Assembly: GCA_015039365.1 (NCBI GenBank)
Contig: WION01000233.1
Location: forward strand, 1-64,000
DNA: 64,000 nt
Reading direction: 5' to 3'
Source: Amanita rubescens
Taxonomy: Eukaryota; Basidiomycota; Agaricomycetes; Agaricales; Amanitaceae
Shown: one piece after another, positions 57,037 through 64,000 of the stretch
Numbering within the stretch: position 1 is the stretch's first letter
Layout: the number at the start of each line of letters is the position of its first letter
Translations under genes and position numbers: made by a program
Notes under the pieces: generated by a model
What the model was told of the DNA's origin: nothing
Seen by the model: the letters and a program-made list of their open reading frames with translations, nothing else
Database searches by the model: none

Positions 57037-57852
57037 TTACAGATTCAGTCGCCTTCGGAATTCCCAGTCGTCTATACTAAATTCGAAGCGATTTTTAACG
57101 ATGGAAATGGAGCCGCTTTTGGAGTGTTCCACATGGATGCGATCTTCGCGCAACGACATGACTTTGAGTGCATCGGTCAATCCTATGAGTTTGACATCCT
57201 CCTCGTCAAGCGGATCTTTGCGCTTTACGAGTTCATGAAAGGCTGGTAGGAGCCATTCCTTGACATTGTGAACCCTCGCCATCTGAACTTGCAAGGAAGG
57301 CGAATCACCAAGCAATGGCTTGATCCTTTCAACAGCGAACGCCTTGACTTCGGCCATTTCGTAGGAAGCAGCGATCTTAAGAATCGACTTCCACTCGTCC
57401 AGTGAGAAATCGAATAGTTTCCCGTTTTTGCTCCTTCAAACGTTTAGTAAAACGAGAATTAAAAAAAAGATCGATACGGTGACGAACGACTTACGTTGGG
57501 TATATGAGCCTTAATAGAGATACAAATTCTGAGGCTTTGACTCCTTCGAGGACGAATGCTCTCTCGTCTGAAGACCCGTCACCAAGTTCACCTTCTAAGG
57601 GTTCGGTCCCGTCCCACTCCGCATCGTCTGGGTGTTCCTGCGAAGTGAACACGCTCCGGAGGACAGGAGAATGTTTCGTCAACACATGTTGTGGGAGTTT
57701 GAACAGCTTGTCCTCGACCTGTCCGTATTGGCCGCGGTCGAGTGTTATGGTTAGCGCAAGTCACAATGCCCCGTCGAAAAAGTGAGACATACGCGGATGA
57801 TGATTGTTCTGTCGTCAACATAGAATTCTTCGTCCTTGGTAACGGTAGTCAT
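57037..57852 (-). CDS. BTB/POZ-domain protein 6
   Basis: Exons 57852-57793, 57718-57495 and 57433-57037, 226 aa. Exon 1 MTTVTKDEEFYVDDRTIIIR; exon 2 VEDKLFKLPQHVLTKHSPVL with an acidic insert EHPDDAEWDGTEPLEGELGD before the VKASEFVSLLRLIYPT strand-helix; exon 3 FSLDEWKSILKIAASYEMAE and a C-terminus ending SIDDWEFRRRLNL. Same intron positions as BTB 3-5. It lacks the cysteine tail of BTB 7-10 and stands between the two subgroups. Its 3' end lies 62 bp from the convergent PFF1 stop. Confidence 0.78.
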
Positions 57853-58084
57853 GTTTTTGATCTTGAGCAGGATGACGGTTCAGTGGTGCTCAGGAGTGAC
57901 TCAAATTGGGACTCAGACGCATCTTTGGCTTTGGTAGCGGAGATAAGTCCGTGGGAATGATGGTAGATTACAACAAGGACTCGTGATATCATACACCAAG
58001 TCAGTGCCGCAACTTTTTTACAGTTTCTGAAACCCTTCGTGAAACTAGGATAGTCAAGTCATTCAGTTGATACAACACTAGCGA

Positions 58085-58876
58085 TCAAGTTGAACGACCT
58101 TGGACTGCCCGCTTCGGGCATTTACAAGATTCGTCAAACTGTGGAGGGTCGATGCCGAATACCTTGCCGAGTTCATCCTCAGTGAAACCTCCGGAATGAG
58201 TGTTTGCACAACACGAATCGCATATGTCGCACCGCGGTTTCCTTTCCCGCAGCGCACAAATCTTCAACGAGTCAGATAATCCCACGAGCCTGACGTCCTC
58301 CTGGCTTAATGGCTCAGCGCGCCAGACAAGTCGTGACAAACCAGGTCCGAGCCACGACTGGATATCATACGCCTTTGCGAGATGAATTTGTAAGGATGGG
58401 AAGTCAGTGAGCAATGGCGTCATTTTTTTGACAACAAACGTCTTGATTTCAGCCATCTCATACCGCAAGGCCAGTTTCAATACTGATTGCCATTCTTCAA
58501 GCGAGAATTCCAAGTTGTGGTCCCCATATTGCCTCGTCGAGCGAAATGAGAAAAGGACCATAAAAGTCGGTGGAACGTATAACTACAATGGATATAGGCA
58601 CCGAAGAAGCTGGATAAAATCCTTCTTTTCAATGCCTTCGAGAACGAGTGGTTGGTCAACCGATACAGCGTTCGGTCCAGCATCTCCGCACACAGGGACC
58701 GCATACATATCCCGGAATACTTGGGACAGTCTGACAAATAAATGTCGATGTACTTTGAACAATTGGTCTTCAACCTTATTTGAGCATAGTGACTACTACC
58801 TGCACACTCATGAAAGACGGTCACAGACCTGGAAAACAGTATCTTCGAGATAATATTCTTCGTTTTTGATAGGCAT
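58085..58876 (-). CDS. BTB/POZ-domain protein 7 with cysteine tail
   Basis: Exons 58876-58829, 58774-58587 and 58532-58085, 227 aa. Exon 1 MPIKNEEYYLEDTVFQ; exon 2 VEDQLFKVHRHLFVRLSQVF, then IEKKDFIQLLRCLYPL; exon 3 FSLEEWQSVLKLALRYEMAE and, after LSDSLKICALRERK, a cysteine cluster PRCDICDSCCANTHSGGFTE and DESCKCPKRA. The C-x2-C-x2-CC-x-N-T-H-S-G-G-F pattern is shared, with variations, by BTB 8-10 and is a candidate metal-binding module. Intron 1 has a non-standard GTCTGT donor and contains an in-frame stop, so it must be spliced. Confidence 0.78.
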
Positions 58877-58949
58877 GGCTGGACAGAAAGTTGAGTCGGT
58901 ACTGGCAATTCAAGTTTATTTTATCCTATGAATCGAATCCGAAGAAGCC

Positions 58950-59235
58950 GGCTTAAAGCTGCGGATGTGGTGATTGATACTGGGACCGTACTACCGCAGC
59001 CATGGCAAGCGATATCAACTTCGTTTTCACTCTGCGGTTTAATAACGTCCGGGATAACTGCGCTGTTGCGGGGATAAGGTGGACTGGAGAAATCTTCATT
59101 TGGACCGGAAAGGAGACGCCGGGGGAACGAACTTCCTTGATTATAAATATTTGCTCCTCGTTCCTAATGAAGTCAAGTTGAGAAGCGGCCTCGATATATT
59201 CAAGTGGAAATTTTAGATAAAAAACCAAGGTAGGA
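58950..59235. repeat. Conserved 3' flank of the cysteine-tail BTB genes, copy 1
   Basis: CTGCGGATGTG, ACCGCAGCCATG, AAGCGATATCAAC, CTGCGGTTTAATA, GGGATAACTGC-TGTTGCG and GATATATTC-AGTG recur in the same order at 61370-61645 and, in part, at 63250-63480. Each lies between one BTB gene's 5' end and the next one's 3' end, marking the boundary of a tandem duplication unit. Confidence 0.65.
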
Positions 59236-59273
59236 TTGTATTATCGTCACTATAGTCAAAATTGTAACAAAAA

Positions 59274-60937
59274 TCATGGAGATGGTTTAACCGAAGGGTT
59301 AGGAGCGGTAGGTGGAGATGAAGTCAATTTAGCTGAAGAGTTAGGAGTCGAAGTTGGTGTAACTGAAGGGTTAGGAGCAGTATTTGGAGTCGAAGTTGGT
59401 GTAACTGAAGGGTTAGGAGCAGTACCTAGAGACGAAGTTGGTGTAACTGAAGGGTTGGGAGCAGTACCTAGAGACGAAGTCGATACAACTGAAGGATTAG
59501 GAGCGGTACTTGTAGATGGGGTCAATAAAAATGAAAATGCAGGCTTAGAAGCATCCCCGGGGGATGAAGTGGTCAAAGATGAAAACACGGGGTTGGTAGC
59601 AACACCCGGGGATGAAGCCGATCCAAAAGAAAATGGGGAAGTCGATGGAAATGCAAATTGAGTACCTAGGGCCGAAGTCTGTGAAAATGAAAATTTTAAA
59701 GGCTTAGGAGCAGTACTCGAAGATGAAGACGGTTGAGACGAAGATTTAGGTGCTGTACTAGGAGGGGAAGACGATTGTGATGGTTTCGCAGCAGTATTTG
59801 AAGATGGAGACGGTTGAGATGATTTCGGGGCAGGGTCCGGAGCCGAGGACGATTGTGATGATTCTACAGCCGTACTTGAAGATACTGATGGTTCCGCAGC
59901 AGCACTTGAAGATGGAAAAGGTTGAGATGATTGCGGAGCAGGATACGGAGCCGCCCTTAGCTTCTTGTTAAACGACTCGAGACCAAATATAGAGGGCGGT
60001 TGGAAGGCTTTTGATGAACACGTGCAGTTTTGCTCGCATCCCAACAGGGTATGCCAGGCTTGTAGGTTTCCCGAGGCCTCGAAAGCCTCCCGAGACTTTC
60101 GAGGCATGGGCGAAATTCTGAGCCTTGGTGATGCCTTCCCAGGCCTTGGGGGACCTGGCCAGGCACGTGCCGTTTTGTAGATGACTGAGCTCGGCAGGTC
60201 GGAACCACGAATACCAAATGCATGGCCGATCTCCTTCAGACCAAATCCGCCTGAATGAATCTCAGTGCCACATGATCCGCATTTCTCGCATCGCCTTGAT
60301 TTTTCTCGCAGAGCACAAATCTGGAGCGAATCCGGCAAACCCAGGAGCTTAACGTCCTCTTCATCCAATGGTTTAACGCGCTGCGCAAGTCTATACAAAG
60401 CCGGTGCAAGCCACTGCTGGATATTGTAATTCCTCGCGAGGTGAATTTGTTGAGAGGGAAGATTGATGAGTAATGGTTCCATTTTTCTGATAACTAAAGT
60501 CTTGACTTCGGCCATGTCGTACAGTGATGCCAGTTTTAACACGGAATGCCATTCTTCAAGCGTGAATGAGAAGTTGGAGTCCACCGGAAATTGCCTCATC
60601 ATAGAATGAGATGAGAACTGTCAGAATTAACCGAGGGGTGGGCTTACATCGGATAAAGGCACCGAAGTAGTAGAACGAAATCCTTCTTTTCAACACTTTT
60701 TAGAACGAGCGGTCGTTCATCCGTCAGACCTTCCGCTTCTGCACCGTCAGTCACGCGAAGTTTGAACATATCGCGAAACACTGGTGACAATTTGACAAAT
60801 AGACGCTGATGGACTTTGAACAATTGATCTTCAACCTCGTATAGGAAGGTGATTAGCTGGCTAGTATCAATTTGGAGATTGTCGCTTACTTGGAAAACAA
60901 TGTCTTCAAGATAATATTCTTCGTTTCTGTCAGGCAT
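59274..60937 (-). CDS. BTB/POZ-domain protein 8 with cysteine tail and long Ser/Pro/Phe-Gly repeat tail
   Basis: Exons 60937-60890, 60835-60648 and 60594-59274, 518 aa. BTB part: MPDRNEEYYLEDIVFQ, VEDQLFKVHQRLFVKLSPVF, VEKKDFVLLLRCLYPM, FTLEEWHSVLKLASLYDMAE. The cysteine cluster is RRCEKCGSCGTEIHSGGFGL, and LGCEQNCTC lies further on. Between them sits an in-frame insert of about 45 residues (from YKTARAWPGPP to LQAWHTL) absent in BTB 9 and 10. The last 240 residues are low complexity: SSSTAPKSSQPS repeats, nucleoporin-like FSFGSASSPG, and a 14-residue repeat TAPNPSVTPTSSLG. Intron 1 (54 nt) is a multiple of three with no stop. Confidence 0.75.
59284..59525. repeat. 42-bp coding tandem repeat in BTB 8
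   Basis: GTTGGTGTAACTGAAGGGTT recurs at about 59353, 59395 and 59437, and as a variant at 59479, period 42 bp; it encodes the 14-residue TAPNPSVTPTSSLG repeat on the minus strand. Confidence 0.75.
60046..60182. mobile_element. Short insertion element inside BTB 8 (putative MITE/SINE-like)
   Basis: Compared with BTB 9 and 10, which read straight from CCCAAC to GAGCT at this place, BTB 8 has about 137 extra bases between CCCAAC and TGACTGAGCT. The insert is rich in short palindromes (CGAGGCCTCG, CAGGCACGTGCC) and keeps the reading frame. No target-site duplication or clear terminal repeats could be confirmed by eye. Confidence 0.45.
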
Positions 60938-61629
60938 GGCTGGGTAATGAAGTGGTTCAGAACTAGTTCCGTATTGTCCTTATGGCGGACGCGTGAGAGT
61001 ACTGGGACGCCGGACACGGACACCACCGGCACCGCTTCTTAGCCGGAGCACGCTCGCTGCTTAATGAGCGCTCAAGCGCTCATCACCGGTATGTCGAACT
61101 TATACTTTCAAAAGCGTCTAATCTTTATCACCTCACATTTGCCGCAGATAGATAATCACTGACGCTGGCATATACATTTCTGGACGATGATGAGAACATG
61201 GAATGTGCAGTGCGGAAAGACTCACGATGTCTCCAATAGGGATGCGGCCGGCCTAGCCCTCCGAGTCCGACTTCACACGTGACGCGTGACAGTCATTCTT
61301 TTCTCTACCCTATTAGACTGCCCTACTTATCGTTCGCTGCCCACTAGGAACAGGTGTCCGCGCAACTGCTGCGGATGTGTTACCGGAACAATACCGCAGC
61401 CATGTCATTGCAAGTGATATCAACCTCGTGCTCACAGTCCGATTAATAGCACCGGGGATAACTTTACTGTTGCGCAGATAAGATGTCCTGGGAACCGTTC
61501 ATTCGGACAGCTGATGCACAGGGCATTGGAATGAAGACCTTCTATTTCCTTTCCCAAGGAAGTTGTGAGGCGTAGAAGCGGCCTAGATATATTCGAGTGC
61601 GGATTCCAAATAAACACCAAGGTAGGATG
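60938..61629. other. Intergenic, contains second copy of the BTB 3' flank
   Basis: No gene. 61370-61629 corresponds to 58950-59235 (see repeat). Remainder unremarkable. Confidence 0.5.
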
Positions 61630-61895
61630 TACTATCGTTGCCGAAAAGTTATACAAATGTTATGGATACGGCCTAAATGATAGGGTTAAGAGCGGTCCTT
61701 GGAGATGGGGCTCGGGGGTAGGTACTAGGAGATGAAGACGGATCTGATAGTTTTGGAATACCCAGTTGCAGCCGATTGTGGTGGCTTCCGTGCTGTATTT
61801 GGAAACGAAGGCAAGGACGCGAGGTTCGTAAGAATCGTAACAAACACGTACGATGATCGCGCCGAAGGGACGGCGTCGGTAGTTTTTCCAAACCG
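61630..61895 (-). pseudogene. Remnant of the repeat tail of BTB 9, now untranslated
   Basis: GGTTAAGAGCGGTCCTTGGAGATG, GGTACTAGGAGATGAAGACG and similar blocks on the plus strand match the Ser/Pro-rich tail coding region of BTB 8 and BTB 10 (TAP, SPSTAP repeats). It lies past the stop codon of BTB 9, cut off by the insertion at about 61980-62115. Confidence 0.55.
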
Positions 61896-62898
61896 TCAAC
61901 CGGCTTGCGCAGTGGTATCTGCCCTGATACATGGTATATCGCCTGCCCGTGATGAGCTACAGCCTTGTCCGCGAGCGAGCGCGCGTGACACGCCCTTTGG
62001 ACGGGCTAGTGGGATCACGCCGCGACCTCGGCCTCCGGCTTTCGTTTTGGTCGATTTGGTCGGGCGACCACAATTGGTGTGTTTGGTCGCGATTGGTCGA
62101 CCCTTTCGCCTCCTTCGGACTTCAGCTTTAGCTTTAGAACACGTACAGTTTTGCTCGCATCCCAACACCGAGCTCAGCAGATCGGAATCGCGGATATCAA
62201 ATGCATGGCCTATCTCCTTCAGACCGAAGCCGCCTGAACGAATCCCTGCACCATATTTCTCGCATCGCCTCAATTTTTCTCGGAGAGCACAAATCTTCAG
62301 CGAATCTGACAACCCCACGAGTCTAGCGTCCTCTTCGTCTAGAGGTTTGGCGCGCTGTGTAAGCCTATACAAAGCCGGTGCAAGCCACTTCTGGATATTA
62401 TACGTCTTTGCGAGGTGAATTTGTAGAGAGGGAAGATTAATGAGTAATGGTTCCATTTTTTCGATAACTAAAGTCTTGACATCGATCATGTCATACAGTG
62501 ATGCCAGTTTTAACACTGATTGCCATTCTTCAAGCGTGAGCGAGAAGTTGGAATTCGCCGGAAATTGCCTCATCACGTAGGATAAGATGAAAGATGCCAG
62601 AAACAGACAAGAGATGGACTTACATTGGATAAAGGCATCGAAGGAGTGGAATAAAATCCTTTTTTTCAACACCTCGAAGAACAAGCGGTTGTGTATCCGT
62701 TAGTCCGTCTGCTTCTGCACGAATGAACATATCGTGGAATACTAATGATAATTTGACAAATAGACGTCGATGTACTTTAAACAATTGATCTTCGACCTCG
62801 TATGGCATGATAAATAGCTGGCTACTATCAATTTGAACATAATCGCTTACTTGGAAAACAACGTCTTCAAGATAATACTCTTCGTTTCTGTCGGGCAT
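61896..62898 (-). CDS. BTB/POZ-domain protein 9 with cysteine tail, C-terminus replaced by an insertion
   Basis: Exons 62898-62851, 62796-62624 and 62568-61896, 297 aa. BTB part MPDRNEEYYLEDVVFQ, VEDQLFKVHRRLFVKLSLVF (with a 5-codon deletion around HDMFIRAEADGL compared with BTB 8), VEKKDFIPLLRCLYPM, LTLEEWQSVLKLASLYDMID. The cysteine cluster is partly lost (RRCEKYGAGIRSGGFGLKEI instead of CEKCGSCGTEIHSGGF), then LGCEQNCTC. From KAKAEVRRRRKGRPIATKHT the sequence is unlike its relatives: basic, encoded by a GC-rich insert, and ends early. Intron 1 is again 54 nt without stops. It may be a declining copy. Confidence 0.7.
61980..62115. mobile_element. GC-rich insertion in the 3' part of BTB 9
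   Basis: Sequence such as GCGAGCGAGCGCGCGTGACA and GGTCGGGCGACCACAATTGG, with repeated TTGGTCG motifs, is far more GC-rich than its surroundings and interrupts alignment with BTB 8 and 10 between the CEQNCTC codons and the repeat tail. Class and exact ends unknown. Confidence 0.45.
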
Positions 62899-63489
62899 GG
62901 TGGTGGCAGCAAGTATGGCTTTGTCCTAGTTCCGAGACCGTAGTGTTATAACGAAAGATTCAGTCCCATGGCGGCCATTTTCAACGTAAGCCAGTGCCCC
63001 TGAATCTCATACGCCGCATCTCAACCTCCTTGTGCAACTCATCATCTCATGATGATCTTCTGCAACTTACATGATAAGATTTAATATGTGGGATAACGTT
63101 GTGCGTTAGCCATTTAGGAGATTAAGCCCGAAGCAAACTATTTTCCCTCCGACCTTCTCTTATCATCGCAGTGCAACTCTCGCACCTGGACTCGAGGGCA
63201 AGGTGGTTTACTGCGGACAAAAGTATTTGCGTATGATCGTTTTTGTCCGGGAAGGCACATAACATCAACGTCGTGTTCACAGTTCGAGCTCTGCGGTTTA
63301 GCACCCGAGATAACTTGCTATTGCGCAGCTAATAAAATGTCCACTGAACTAGCACAGCGATTATAATTTAAATATTTGCTCTTAGTTCCCAAGGAAGTTG
63401 AGTGAGGTGTACTAGATATATTCGAACGCGGATTCTAAACAAGATGTACTATTGTCGACGAAAACTCGTACAAAGGTGTTGGAGACAGT
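62899..63489. other. Intergenic, contains third copy of the BTB 3' flank
   Basis: No gene. About 63250-63480 (TTCGAGCTCTGCGGTTTAGC, GATAACTTGCTATTGCGCAG, GATATATTCGAACGCGGATT) matches 61400-61625. Confidence 0.5.
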
Positions 63490-64000
63490 TTAACCGAATC
63501 TGGGGGTTCCGAAAGAAGATAGAGACGCAGGCACAGAAGCAGCAGTTGGGGACGAAGTCGATGCAAATGAAAACATTGATTGTGGAGCAGTACTAGGAGA
63601 TGGAGACGATTGTGATGAATTTCGAGAACCAAATGTATTCGTGCTTGCAGCCGGTTTCAGTCCAACTTGAAATCCAGATAATTGGGATTTGGAACACGTG
63701 CAGTTTTGCTCGTATCCCAACGCCGTGACTGAGCTTGACAGATCGGAATCGTGGATATTAAATGCACGGCCGATCTCCCTCAGACCGAAGTCGCCTGAAT
63801 GAATCCCTGTACCACATTTCTCGCATCGCCTTATTTTTTCTCGGAGGGCACAAATCTTCAGCGAATCCGACAACCCCACGAGTTCAACGTCTTCTTCGCA
63901 TAAAGGTTTGGCGCGCTGCGTAAGCCTATACAAAGCCGGTGCAGGCCACTTCTGGATATTATATGTCTTTGCGAGGTGAATTTGTAGGGAGGGAAGATTA
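63490..64000 (-). CDS. BTB/POZ-domain protein 10 with cysteine tail, 5' part outside window
   Basis: Only exon 3 is present; the frame is open to the window end. It reads NLPSLQIHLAKTYNIQKW, ALYRLTQRAKPLCEEDVELV, GLSDSLKICALREKIRRCEK, CGTGIHSGDFGLREIGRAFN, LGYEQNCTC, and a Ser/Pro-rich tail with SFASTSSPTAAS and SSFGTPRFG. The cysteine cluster keeps C-x2-C but has lost the third cysteine of BTB 8, and its tail is shorter. It shows the uninserted state at the two places where BTB 8 and BTB 9 carry extra DNA. Confidence 0.75.
   Translation of the reverse strand, partial: NLPSLQIHLAKTYNIQKWPAPALYRLTQRAKPLCEEDVELVGLSDSLKICALREKIRRCEKCGTGIHSGDFGLREIGRAFNIHDSDLSSSVTALGYEQNCTCSKSQLSGFQVGLKPAASTNTFGSRNSSQSSPSPSTAPQSMFSFASTSSPTAASVPASLSSFGTPRFG

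Noticed and set aside
1..64000. CRISPR arrays, rRNA or tRNA genes
   Set aside because: No regularly spaced identical repeats, no rRNA-like sequence and no tRNA with matching A and B boxes and acceptor stem was found by reading; a tRNA scan would be needed to exclude a diverged tRNA.

Overview
The window is nuclear DNA of a filamentous fungus, almost certainly a basidiomycete of the Agaricomycetes. The grounds are many short GT-AG introns (about 32-75 nt, a few GC-AG), intergenic gaps of 0.3-2 kb, and gene families typical of that group: GMC oxidoreductases, DUF1479 and DUF4246 oxygenase-like proteins, HGD-type kinases, expanded BTB proteins and a P-loop ATPase with a fungal N-terminal region. 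Exon structures were read by hand, and every gene called intact keeps an open frame across its splice junctions.

Layout. 1-21.3 kb is an accessory island. Two divergent, decayed GMC oxidoreductase genes (1-2490 minus, 18850-21346 plus) bracket it. Inside are a putative glycosyltransferase and a DUF1479 oxygenase-like gene that diverge with only 49 bp between them, then a repeat-rich block (7.9-17.9 kb) with a family of tiny secreted six-cysteine proteins: four intact copies (57-79 aa), a truncated signal-peptide remnant and at least four relics. Two of the intact copies lie on the arms of an imperfect inverted duplication (9617-12965). The copies share a TATA box and, in the three checked, a 5'UTR intron.

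21.5-23.6 kb holds two divergent hypothetical genes and a decayed fragment of one. 23.6-29.7 kb is a minus-strand row of five BTB genes. 30.8-32.6 kb is a P-loop ATPase with a single-base frameshift. 34-36.3 kb has two unrecognised genes. 36.3-38.5 kb is gene-free with a degenerate tandem repeat.

38.5-57 kb is mostly conserved: a membrane protein, KRI1 (ribosome biogenesis), a single-pass membrane protein, a U2 snRNA gene, two paralogous secreted proteins with a Kex2-type site, a DUF4246 gene (plus a relic of a second one), an HGD-type kinase-like protein and the vacuolar membrane protease PFF1.

57-64 kb is a second minus-strand BTB row (five genes, the last cut by the window edge). Four of them form a recent tandem family with a cysteine cluster after the BTB region; two members carry insertions. 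The strongest candidates for something undescribed are the six-cysteine secreted protein island, the duplicated module of a Kex2-site secreted protein divergent from a DUF4246 gene, and the BTB-cysteine tail family.
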